From the NCBI GenBank assembly GCA_964605545.1, contig CAZSCX010000029.1:1-6635 (forward strand): 6,635 nt of DNA. Direction: 5' to 3'. The notes beneath the pieces were generated by a model. It was not told where the DNA came from, ran no database searches, and saw only the letters and a list, made by a program, of their open reading frames with translations. A program made the position numbers and the translations under genes. Source of the DNA: DAOTMI01 sp964605545 (GTDB taxonomy: Bacteria > Patescibacteriota > Microgenomatia > UBA12405). Shown piece after piece: positions 1-5,022 of this stretch (position 1 is the stretch's first letter; each line of letters begins with the position of its first letter).

Positions 1-329
1 TTGAAGGCGACAAAGCTATTGTTAAATTACCTTCAGGTGAAATTAGAATTTTCAATGCCAACACCAAAGCTACTATTGGTCAGGTGGGTAATGTCGATCA
101 TTCCAATCAAAAAATGACTAAAGCCGGTCAAAGTCGGCATCGTGGTGTTAGACCTGGTGTTCGTGGTGTGGCTCAACATCCAGATTCTCATCCCCATGGT
201 GGTGGTGAAGGTCGATCCAGTATTGGTATGAATCCAAAAACTCCTTGGGGTAAACCGGCTATGGGAAAAAGAACCAGAAAAAAGAAAAAACATTCAAATA
301 GATTAATAGTTTCCAGGAGAAAGAAATAA
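1..329 (+). CDS. rplB: 50S ribosomal protein L2, C-terminal part (5' truncated by window edge)
   Basis: L2 is a primary 23S rRNA-binding protein needed for subunit association and peptidyl-transferase activity. The window holds about 108 C-terminal residues, with the first full codon at base 3; the N-terminal OB-fold part lies upstream. Visible features are an SH3-like stretch (KATIGQVGNVDH), the RHRGVRPGVRGVA motif and the glycine-rich HPHGGGEGR loop at bases 189-215, which carries the histidine equivalent to E. coli His229. A basic tail rich in Lys and Arg follows. The usual MNPVD before HPHGGG is replaced by QHPDS (bases 174-188), so the Asp next to the key His is Ser. An internal ATG at base 84 is not the start, because homology continues upstream of it to the window edge. 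The stop TAA lies one base before rpsS. Confidence 0.97.
   Translation, partial: EGDKAIVKLPSGEIRIFNANTKATIGQVGNVDHSNQKMTKAGQSRHRGVRPGVRGVAQHPDSHPHGGGEGRSSIGMNPKTPWGKPAMGKRTRKKKKHSNRLIVSRRKK
315..320 (+). promoter_or_regulatory. Shine-Dalgarno sequence of rpsS
   Basis: AGGAGA lies inside the last codons of rplB, with 10 bases between it and the rpsS ATG at 331. It supports that start and is one of only five clear ribosome-binding sites in the window. Confidence 0.7.
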
Positions 330-330
330 T

Positions 331-603
331 ATGAGCCGAAGTTCAAAAAAAGGACCATTCATCGAACCTAGATTATTGGAAAAAATTGCCAAGAATCCAA
401 ACGGTACTATCCGTACTTATTTCCGTTCTTCTCAAATTGCTCCGGAATTTGTCGGTAAAAATTTTGAAATTCATAATGGTCGCAAATTCATTCCTGTCTA
501 TATCACCGAAGATATGGTTGGTCATCGACTTGGAGAATTTGCCCCGACTCGGACTTTTAAAGGTCATGGTCGTATCGTTAAAAGAGTTATTGAAAAAACG
601 TAA
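331..603 (+). CDS. rpsS: 30S ribosomal protein S19
   Basis: S19 sits in the head of the small subunit, forms a complex with S13 and contacts the decoding-side tRNA and the central bridge. The 90 residues match the usual family length (about 90-95). Hallmarks are the N-terminal SRSSKKGPFI (residues 2-11), the basic RTYFRSS segment (28-34), IHNGRKFIPVYIT (47-59) and the signature MVGHRLGEFAPTRTFKGHG (62-80). The short C-terminal tail is basic. The ATG at 331 is one base after the rplB stop and has a good Shine-Dalgarno sequence. Nothing about the protein looks abnormal. Confidence 0.98.
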   Translation: MSRSSKKGPFIEPRLLEKIAKNPNGTIRTYFRSSQIAPEFVGKNFEIHNGRKFIPVYITEDMVGHRLGEFAPTRTFKGHGRIVKRVIEKT

Positions 604-606
604 AAT

Positions 607-1050
607 ATGGCTATTAAAAAAGTTATCAAAACTATTCCAAAAACTAAAATCGTCAAAGAAACGAAAAAAGCTCCTGTGCTTATCAATAAACCGGCCGAAA
701 TCAAAGAGGCCGTCCATTTTAACAAGGATCTTAAAATATCTCCTCGTAAATTACGATTATTAGTCAAAGATGTCAAAAAAATGAATCCTTTTGATGCTTT
801 GGAAAAATTACCGTTTGTAAACACCAACGCAGCTCGTTTCTTGGTCCGAGATATTAAAAATGCCATTGCTAACGCCAAAAATAACTATCATTTAAATCCT
901 GATACTTTAAAATTCAAGAAATTTATGGTCGATGAGGGTACCAAAATAAAAAGAATGGATAAATCACACGGCTATCATTTTTCTCGCGGTATCATTACCA
1001 AAAGACACAGTCGATTAACAATTATCCTCCAAGGAGAGGTCATTTCATAA
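607..1050 (+). CDS. rplV: 50S ribosomal protein L22 with N-terminal Lys-rich extension
   Basis: L22 binds 23S rRNA early in assembly, and its long beta-hairpin lines the peptide exit tunnel. The protein has 147 residues, against about 110-115 in most bacteria. The conserved core begins near residue 34 (EAVHFNKDLKISPRKLRLL) and includes AIANAKNN (86-93) and FMVDEG (106-111). Residues 1-33 are an extra segment rich in Lys, Ile, Thr and Pro. No other ATG precedes the core, and the ATG at 607 is three bases after the rpsS stop, so the extension looks genuine, although there is no obvious Shine-Dalgarno sequence. The hairpin (about residues 114-136) reads RMDKSHGYHFSRGIITKRHS and differs strongly from the E. 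coli IMPRAKGRADRILKRTSH, with about two extra residues. Confidence 0.95.
   Translation: MAIKKVIKTIPKTKIVKETKKAPVLINKPAEIKEAVHFNKDLKISPRKLRLLVKDVKKMNPFDALEKLPFVNTNAARFLVRDIKNAIANAKNNYHLNPDTLKFKKFMVDEGTKIKRMDKSHGYHFSRGIITKRHSRLTIILQGEVIS
1031..1040 (+). promoter_or_regulatory. Shine-Dalgarno sequence of rpsC, within the rplV 3' end
   Basis: AAGGAGAGGT precedes the ATG at 1053 by 12 bases. It overlaps codons for the last L22 residues (QGEV). TCCTCC, which resembles an anti-Shine-Dalgarno sequence, lies directly upstream at 1025-1030, so CCTC (1026-1029) could pair with GAGG (1036-1039) around a six-base loop. Confidence 0.65.
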
Positions 1051-1052
1051 TT

Positions 1053-1694
1053 ATGGGACAAAAAGTCAATCCAATTGCTTTCAGACTAGAAACCGTAAAA
1101 AACAGCCCAGAATGGCAATCTAGTTGGTATGCAAACAAGAAAAAATATCCAATTTTTCTTTTAGAAGACAAAAAAATTAGAGATTTCATTCAAAAGAAAT
1201 TAACTGCTGCCGGAGTTGTTGCTACACGTATTCAAAGATCAAACAAAAAGATAAAAGTTATTATTGTTGTTTCTCGTCCCGGTTTAGTTATTGGTCGTGG
1301 CGGTAAAGAATTGGAAAATCTAAAAAAAGAATTACAAAAATTAATTTCTAAAGCCAATGGTAAATTAAATCTTGAAATTCAGGTTGAAGAATTCAAACAT
1401 GCCGATCTATCAGCAAAATTAATTGCTGAAAAAATAGCATTTCAGCTTACCAAGAGAATGCCTTATCGTCGGGTAGTTTTATCAGCTATCGAAAAATCAA
1501 TGGGTGCCGGTGCCAAGGGAATTAAAATTATTCTTGGTGGTCGTATTAATGGTGCAGAAATTTCTCGCCAAGAAAAATTTTCTGAAGGTAAAGTTCCTTT
1601 ATCTACTATCAAAAATCATATCGATTATTTCGAATGTCCATCACTAACCCGTTCCGGTTATATTGGTGTTAAAGTTTATTTAAATTTAGGCTAA
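1053..1694 (+). CDS. rpsC: 30S ribosomal protein S3
   Basis: S3 is in the small-subunit head at the mRNA entry tunnel. The 213 residues make it slightly shorter than E. coli S3 (233), mainly at the C-terminus. The N-terminal MGQKVNPIAFRL is the family signature. A KH type 2 domain carries its GXXG loop as GRGG (residues 81-84, in VIGRGGKELENL). The C-terminal domain includes GAGAKGIKI (151-159), GGRINGAEISR (162-172), EGKVPLSTI (178-186) and YIGVKVYL at the end. The Arg pair of the entry-tunnel helicase patch is present (R139, R140, aligning with E. coli R131/R132), but the position matching K135 is Leu143. The start at 1053 follows the rplV stop by two bases and has a strong Shine-Dalgarno sequence. 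The last 14 codons are repeated after the N run; that copy is an assembly artefact. Confidence 0.98.
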   Translation: MGQKVNPIAFRLETVKNSPEWQSSWYANKKKYPIFLLEDKKIRDFIQKKLTAAGVVATRIQRSNKKIKVIIVVSRPGLVIGRGGKELENLKKELQKLISKANGKLNLEIQVEEFKHADLSAKLIAEKIAFQLTKRMPYRRVVLSAIEKSMGAGAKGIKIILGGRINGAEISRQEKFSEGKVPLSTIKNHIDYFECPSLTRSGYIGVKVYLNLG

Positions 1695-1707
1695 AAATAT
1701 GTTGCAA
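1653..1707 (+). repeat. Left copy of 55-base direct repeat flanking the N gap (assembly overlap)
   Basis: These 55 bases, covering the rpsC 3' end, its stop and the first three codons of rplP (ATG at 1699), are identical to 1808-1862. They end exactly at the first N. Shared contig ends of this kind are expected when two de Bruijn-graph contigs overlap but are joined as a scaffold with a default gap. Confidence 0.95.
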
Positions 1708-1807
1708 NNNNNNNNNNNNNNNNNNNNNNNNNNNNNNNNNNNNNNNNNNNNNNNNNNNNNNNNNNNNNNNNNNNNNNNNNNNNNNNNNNNNNNNNNNNNN
1801 NNNNNNN
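1708..1807. other. 100-N scaffold gap, probably spurious
   Basis: There are exactly 100 Ns, the conventional placeholder for a gap of unknown length. Because the flanks are the same 55 bases, the biological sequence most likely runs straight through. Removing the gap and one repeat copy leaves rpsC stop, four bases, then the rplP ATG, matching the tight spacing of all neighbouring junctions. Confidence 0.93.
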
Positions 1808-1862
1808 TCCGGTTATATTGGTGTTAAAGTTTATTTAAATTTAGGCTAAAAATATGTTGCAA
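1808..1862 (+). repeat. Right copy of 55-base direct repeat flanking the N gap (assembly overlap)
   Basis: This is an exact copy of 1653-1707, offset by 155 bases, starting at the first base after the Ns. It contains a second, artefactual copy of the rpsC C-terminus and the rplP start that continues into the full rplP frame. Confidence 0.95.
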
Positions 1863-2252
1863 CCAGGAAGAACCAAATACAGAAAAGCATTCCGAGGCCA
1901 CATGGGTGGTGCCTCCAAAGGTAATCTCGTAGAATTCGGTGAATATGGTCTAAAAGCTACTCAATGTGGCTGGATTAGTGCTAATTCCCTTGAATCGGCT
2001 CGTCGGGCTATTGCTCATGCTACCAAAAGAAACGGAAAAATGTGGTGTCGTATTTTCCCCGATAAACCTTGGACTAAAAAAGAAGGCCATATGGGTGCTG
2101 GTAAAGGTGATGTCAAAGGCTATGTTGCTGTCGTCAAGCCAGGTCGTATAATTTTTGAAGTTTCCGGCATTACCAAAGAAGAAGCTGCTCGTGCTCTCTA
2201 TCTTGCCGCCGCCAAATTACCCGTAACATCAATTATAGTTAACCGTTTATAG
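1854..2252 (+). CDS. rplP: 50S ribosomal protein L16
   Basis: L16 binds 23S rRNA near the A site and central protuberance and helps position aminoacyl-tRNA. The 132 residues are near the family norm (about 136-140). Hallmarks are MLQPGRTKYRKAFRG at the N-terminus, FGEYGLKA (28-35), the SARRAIAHATKRNGKMW helix and strand (48-64), the PDKP turn (69-72), GAGKGDVKGYVAVVKPG (81-97) and LAAAKLP (117-123). The conserved loop after PDKP is two residues shorter than in E. coli, and the position matching Arg81, which is hydroxylated in E. coli, is His79. The true start is the ATG at 1854; the same ATG at 1699 is the copy left of the N gap. Only a weak AGG lies upstream. It is the only gene in the window ending in TAG. 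Confidence 0.97.
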   Translation: MLQPGRTKYRKAFRGHMGGASKGNLVEFGEYGLKATQCGWISANSLESARRAIAHATKRNGKMWCRIFPDKPWTKKEGHMGAGKGDVKGYVAVVKPGRIIFEVSGITKEEAARALYLAAAKLPVTSIIVNRL

Positions 2253-2254
2253 GA
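2251..2254 (+). promoter_or_regulatory. Short Shine-Dalgarno sequence of rpmC overlapping the rplP stop
   Basis: AGGA shares its first two bases with the rplP TAG stop and lies nine bases before the rpmC ATG at 2264. This is the widest true intergenic spacing in the window (11 bases). Confidence 0.5.
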
Positions 2255-2263
2255 CTAGATTTT

Positions 2264-2461
2264 ATGAAAAAAACTGCTAAAATTTCCTACAGGCAAAAAA
2301 CAAAAGAAGAACTACAAAAAACTCTCAAGGATGCCAAAAAATTGTTCTTAGAAACTAAATCAAAATTTGCTACCGGAAATCAAAAAGATACCTCGGTTTT
2401 TAAAAAGATTCAGTATGAAATTGCCTACATTAAAACTTTATTAAAAGAAAATGACAAATAA
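2264..2461 (+). CDS. rpmC: 50S ribosomal protein L29
   Basis: L29 is a small helical protein beside the exit tunnel, next to L23, where it helps form the docking area for trigger factor and SRP. The 65 residues match the family's usual 60-70. The pattern is a helical hairpin: a first helix with KTKEELQKTLKDAKKLFLE (residues 12-30), the connecting FATGNQKDTS, and a second helix, FKKIQYEIAYIKTLLKE. The N-terminal KKTAKISYRQ is about eight residues longer than a minimal L29. L29 diverges quickly in sequence; the call rests on helix pattern, length and position between rplP and rpsQ. Its 3' end overlaps the rpsQ start by 11 bases. Confidence 0.93.
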   Translation: MKKTAKISYRQKTKEELQKTLKDAKKLFLETKSKFATGNQKDTSVFKKIQYEIAYIKTLLKENDK

Positions 2462-2693
2462 AACAGGAAAAATATTTATAGGAGAAGTAGTCTCCGATAA
2501 AATGACCAACACAATCGTTGTCCAAATTTCCTATACTAAGGCGCATTCTCTCTATAAAAAAATTGCTGCTCACAAAAAAAGACTTTATGCCGACAACAAT
2601 TTAAAAGCCAAAATTGGCGATACTGTCAAAATTCGCGAAACTCGTCCTATTAGTAAATTAAAAAGATTCACCACGGTGGAAATAATAAAATAA
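2451..2693 (+). CDS. rpsQ: 30S ribosomal protein S17
   Basis: S17 is an OB-fold protein that binds 16S rRNA at the lower body of the small subunit and acts early in assembly. The 80 residues are typical. Visible signatures are GEVVSDKMTNTIVVQI (residues 11-26), the loop region AHSLYKKIAAHKKRLYADN and the C-terminal family motif GDTVKIRETRPISKLKRF (56-73). The ATG at 2451 overlaps the last codons of rpmC by 11 bases in another frame. There is no Shine-Dalgarno sequence ahead of it, so initiation probably depends on ribosomes finishing rpmC. Confidence 0.97.
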   Translation: MTNKTGKIFIGEVVSDKMTNTIVVQISYTKAHSLYKKIAAHKKRLYADNNLKAKIGDTVKIRETRPISKLKRFTTVEIIK

Positions 2694-2694
2694 T

Positions 2695-3063
2695 ATGGTT
2701 CAACTTCGATCAATTATCAAACCAGCCGACAATTGTGGAGCCAGATCTCTTATGGTCATGCACATCTACAAAGGTCATTTTCACAAAAAAGCCACCATTG
2801 GAGATACTGTTATGGCCGTTGTTAAGGAAGCTATTCCCAATGGTATGCTCAACAAAAAAGAAAAAGTTAAAGTTGTTATTGTTCGTACAAAAAAAGAATT
2901 TGGTCGTAAAGATGGTTCTTATATTCGTTTTTCCGACAACGCTGGAGTTGTTATCGACAATACCGGTGCCCCTCGCGGAACTCGTATCTTTGGTCCAATT
3001 GCCCGTGAAATTAAAGATTTAGGTTTCAACAAAATCGCTTCCATGGCCAAGGAGGTCTACTAA
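2695..3063 (+). CDS. rplN: 50S ribosomal protein L14
   Basis: L14 is a very conserved 23S rRNA-binding protein on the subunit interface, forming bridges to 16S helix 14 and the docking site of the silencing factor RsfS. The 122 residues equal the standard bacterial length. Hallmarks are the N-terminal beta-barrel with MVQLRSIIKPADNCGA (1-16), IGDTVMAVVKEAIPNG (35-50), VIVRTKK (61-67) and the C-terminal GTRIFGPIAREIKDLGF (95-111), ending in IASMAKEVY. The start lies one base after the rpsQ stop; upstream is only a weak GGTGGA at 2675-2680. The last codons double as the ribosome-binding site of rplX. Confidence 0.99.
   Translation: MVQLRSIIKPADNCGARSLMVMHIYKGHFHKKATIGDTVMAVVKEAIPNGMLNKKEKVKVVIVRTKKEFGRKDGSYIRFSDNAGVVIDNTGAPRGTRIFGPIAREIKDLGFNKIASMAKEVY
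3049..3056 (+). promoter_or_regulatory. Full Shine-Dalgarno sequence of rplX
   Basis: AAGGAGGT, a complete match to the usual anti-Shine-Dalgarno complement, lies eight bases before the ATG at 3065. It is encoded by the Lys-Glu-Val codons at the end of rplN. With 5360-5367 it is one of two full-length sites in the window. Confidence 0.85.
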
Positions 3064-3064
3064 T

Positions 3065-3388
3065 ATGAAAATAATAAAAGGAGATAAGGTTCAAGTTATT
3101 CTCGGCAAAGACAAGGGTCGTATTGGTGAAGTTCTTGCCAGTTTTCCCAAAAAAAATTCTGTTATTGTTAAAGATATAAATAAATTCAAAAAACACCTTA
3201 AATCCACCAAGGATCAAAAAGGTGGCATTATCGAAAAAGAAAGAGACATTGATGTCTGTAAACTTGCCCTAATCTGTCCTTCTTGTCAAAAACCTACTCG
3301 TGTAGGATACAAAATAGATAAATCCGGAGAAAAATATCGTGTTTGCAAAAAATGCAAAGCTCTTATTGGTTTGCCCAAAAAATCATGA
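3065..3388 (+). CDS. rplX: 50S ribosomal protein L24, zinc-ribbon form
   Basis: L24 initiates large-subunit assembly by binding the 5' domain of 23S rRNA and lies near the tunnel exit. The 107 residues are typical. A KOW motif occupies about residues 5-32 (KGDKVQVILGKDKGRIGEV). The C-terminal half carries two Cys pairs, CPSC at 71-74 and CKKC at 94-97, which should bind zinc; many bacterial L24 proteins have this C+ form, while E. coli lacks it. An additional Cys is at 65. The gene ends in TGA, the only TGA stop in the window, inside an ATGA overlap with rplE. That shows TGA acts as a stop in this genome. Confidence 0.97.
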   Translation: MKIIKGDKVQVILGKDKGRIGEVLASFPKKNSVIVKDINKFKKHLKSTKDQKGGIIEKERDIDVCKLALICPSCQKPTRVGYKIDKSGEKYRVCKKCKALIGLPKKS

Positions 3389-3922
3389 TTGATATAAAAG
3401 AAATTTATTCCAAACTTCAAGAAACTCTTGGCAAAAAGAGAAATCATTTTTCTTTTCCCAAACTAGAAAAAGTTGTTCTTAATTATCGTGTTGCCGAAGC
3501 TCGTGAGTCTCAAGAAGCTCTAAACACCGCNNNNNNNNNNTGAAGAAATTATGGCTATTACCGGCCAAAAACCACGTCTCTGTAAATCAAAAAAAGCTGT
3601 TTCTTCTTTTAAACTTCGCGCTAACGAACCTTTAGCCCTCAAAGTCACTCTTCGTGGTAATCGTATGTACAATTTTGTTGAAAAATTGTTTAATTTGGTC
3701 TTACCTCGTTTAAGAGATTTCAAGGGTATGCCCCTTTCTGCTTTTGATGAAAAAGGTAATTACAATTTAACTATCAAAGATCAGACTTATTTTCCTGAAA
3801 TTAACTTAGATAAAGCCAATAAAATTAGACCTATTCAAATTACTTTAAATATTTCCGCTTCTTCCAAAGATGAGGCAAAAATGTTATTATCTGCCCTAGG
3901 CTTTGCCTTTGAAAAAAAATAA
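3385..3922 (+). CDS. rplE: 50S ribosomal protein L5, interrupted by a mis-sized assembly gap
   Basis: L5 binds 5S rRNA in the central protuberance and contacts P-site tRNA. The reading starts at ATG 3385, overlapping the rplX stop as ATGA, and gives 48 residues (MIDIKEIYSKLQ to EALNT) before the 10 Ns at 3531-3540. After the gap the L5 frame resumes at 3542 in a different phase and runs 126 residues to TAA at 3920. Hallmarks there are ITGQKPRLCKSKKAVSSFKLR, VTLRGNRMY, LPRLRDFKG, GNYNLTIKDQ and FPEINLDKA. Read literally, the 10 Ns put TGA (3541-3543) in frame, but the missing length must be a multiple of three. Three bases give 176 residues, close to the family's usual 179. I see a sequencing gap rather than a pseudogene. 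No Shine-Dalgarno sequence is visible; initiation is probably coupled to rplX. Confidence 0.95.
3531..3540. other. 10-N assembly gap inside rplE
   Basis: Ten Ns separate GC (the start of a GCN Ala codon) from T GAA GAA. The flanks do not repeat each other, unlike the first gap. The length is a placeholder: ten bases cannot join the two halves of rplE in frame. Confidence 0.9.
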
Positions 3923-3925
3923 TAT

Positions 3926-4111
3926 ATGGCAACACTTGCAAAAGAAGTACGAGAATTAAAAAAACTAAAATATAAAGTAAGGTATCACAATCGATGCCAT
4001 CTTTGTGGCCGTCCACACGGTTTTATTCGTTTATTTGGTATCTGCCGCCTTTGTTTTAGAAAGCTGGCACACACTGGCAGTTTACCTGGAGTTAAAAAAG
4101 CCAGTTGGTAA
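3926..4111 (+). CDS. rpsN: 30S ribosomal protein S14, zinc-binding (type Z) form
   Basis: S14 is in the small-subunit head and is needed for late 30S assembly. The 61 residues equal the length of the zinc-binding form rather than the roughly 100-residue Cys-less form. The zinc site is CHLC (residues 24-27) plus CRLC (40-43). Other signatures are the basic KYKVRYHNR start, CGRPHGFIRLFG (27-38), FRKLAHTGSLPGV (44-56) and the invariant KKASW end. The ATG at 3926 lies three bases after the rplE stop. No Shine-Dalgarno sequence is seen. Confidence 0.98.
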   Translation: MATLAKEVRELKKLKYKVRYHNRCHLCGRPHGFIRLFGICRLCFRKLAHTGSLPGVKKASW

Positions 4112-4115
4112 AACT

Positions 4116-4478
4116 ATGATTCATTCATTAATAAATGACTATTTAATCAGACTAAAAAATGCTTCTTTAGCCGAAAAAGCTGAAGTTGTTAGTCCATTTT
4201 CCAATCATATCAAAGACGTAGCCGGTCTTCTTCAAAAATATGGTTTTATTAAAGAATTTAAAGTTGAGGAAAACAAAATTATTACCCAAGTAAATACTAT
4301 CAGTCAAGTAAAACTTTTTTCTACTCCGGGACGTAAAATTTATACTAAAGCCACTCAAATTCCATACGGTGCCGACAAAAAATCACTCATTATTATTTCT
4401 ACCAGTCGAGGAGTCATGGGTCAAAAAGAAGCTGTTAAAGCTCATCTTGGCGGCCAATTGATTGCCGAACTAAACTAA
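4116..4478 (+). CDS. rpsH: 30S ribosomal protein S8
   Basis: S8 binds the central domain of 16S rRNA and organises platform assembly; in E. coli it also represses the spc operon. The start is taken at ATG 4116, four bases after the rpsN stop. The frame is open upstream to an ATG at 4005, but that would add 37 unrelated residues overlapping rpsN. The 120 residues are about ten fewer than in E. coli. Hallmarks are the N-terminal NDYLIRLKNA (7-16), GFIKEFKVEE (43-52), STPGRKIYTKATQIP (69-83) and the C-terminal STSRGVMGQKEA (95-106) with HLGGQLIAEL (110-119). There is no Shine-Dalgarno sequence close to the start. Confidence 0.97.
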   Translation: MIHSLINDYLIRLKNASLAEKAEVVSPFSNHIKDVAGLLQKYGFIKEFKVEENKIITQVNTISQVKLFSTPGRKIYTKATQIPYGADKKSLIIISTSRGVMGQKEAVKAHLGGQLIAELN

Positions 4479-4480
4479 AT

Positions 4481-5020
4481 ATGAGCCGTATTGGTAAACA
4501 ACCCATCACTATTCCTACCGGTGTTACCGCTGCTTTAAACAATAATCAGGTTACAATCTCTGGTCCAAAAGGAATTTTAGACAAAATAATTCCCGATAAA
4601 ATTTTTATCGAAATTAAAGACAATACTATTTTTGTAACTCGAAAAACTGACGACAAACAAACCAGAGCCAATCATGGCACCACCAGGGCTCATCTTAACA
4701 ATATGATTAAAGGTGTTGTCACTCCTTGGGAAAGAAAATTGGAAATTCGCGGTACCGGTTACAAAGCTCAAGTTAATGGCAACAAAATTAAAGTTTGGGC
4801 AGGTTATATCAATCCTGTTGAGATGCCTCTTCCGGAAGGTATTTTTGCTCAAGTTGACGAAGAAACAAAAATCACCATTAGCGGTACCGATAAAGAAAAA
4901 GTTGGTCAAGTTGCCAGCAATATCAGAAAAATTAGAAAACCGGAACCTTATAAAGGCAAGGGTATTCGATATCAAGATGAATTTATTAAGTTAAAAGCGG
5001 GCAAGAAAGCCAAGGCATAA
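4481..5020 (+). CDS. rplF: 50S ribosomal protein L6
   Basis: L6 lies near the base of the stalk and the sarcin-ricin loop, supporting elongation-factor binding, and joins late in large-subunit assembly. The 179 residues are standard. Two L6 domains are visible. The first has MSRIGKQPITIP (1-12), VTISGPKG (24-31) and HGTTRAHLNNMIKGV (65-79). The second has KLEIRGTGYKAQV (86-98), VEMPLPEGI, ITISGTDKEKVGQVA and the C-terminal signature RKPEPYKGKGIRY (142-154). A short basic tail, KAGKKAKA, ends the protein. The GVTEGF turn usual between the domains reads GVVTPWE here. The start is two bases after the rpsH stop, without a Shine-Dalgarno sequence. Confidence 0.98.
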   Translation: MSRIGKQPITIPTGVTAALNNNQVTISGPKGILDKIIPDKIFIEIKDNTIFVTRKTDDKQTRANHGTTRAHLNNMIKGVVTPWERKLEIRGTGYKAQVNGNKIKVWAGYINPVEMPLPEGIFAQVDEETKITISGTDKEKVGQVASNIRKIRKPEPYKGKGIRYQDEFIKLKAGKKAKA

Positions 5021-5022
5021 TT

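Noticed and set aside
373..717. Open frame of 114 codons on the minus strand opposite rpsS and rplV
   Set aside because: It is composed of Phe, Asn, Ser and Asp repeats mirroring Lys-rich codons on the plus strand; it has no homology and no binding site of its own.
386..763. Plus-strand 125-codon frame crossing the rpsS-rplV junction
   Set aside because: It overlaps two well-supported genes in another frame and its Leu/Lys-rich product matches no family I recognise.
1653..1862. Real tandem duplication of the rpsC-rplP junction
   Set aside because: Both copies end exactly at the N run and are identical, which fits overlapping contig ends far better than a biological duplication.
3343..3384. 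Upstream in-frame start for rplE at 3343
   Set aside because: It falls inside the zinc ribbon codons of rplX and adds 14 residues with no L5 similarity; ATG 3385 gives the common ATGA overlap.
3365..3460. S8-type translational operator near the rplE start, as in the E. coli spc operon
   Set aside because: I could not recognise a helix resembling the S8 site of 16S rRNA by eye, so no operator is claimed.
3385..3922. rplE as a frameshifted pseudogene
   Set aside because: The phase change coincides exactly with a 10-N placeholder and both halves are well conserved. L5 is essential, so gap mis-sizing is the simpler explanation.
4005..4115. Upstream start for rpsH at 4005
   Set aside because: It would lie deep inside rpsN and add 37 residues with no S8 similarity; ATG 4116 gives a normal S8.
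4577..4975. Open frame of 132 codons on the minus strand opposite rplF
   Set aside because: It lies wholly opposite a strongly conserved L6 gene, is rich in Phe and Asn as expected from antisense AT-rich coding, and shows no recognisable family.
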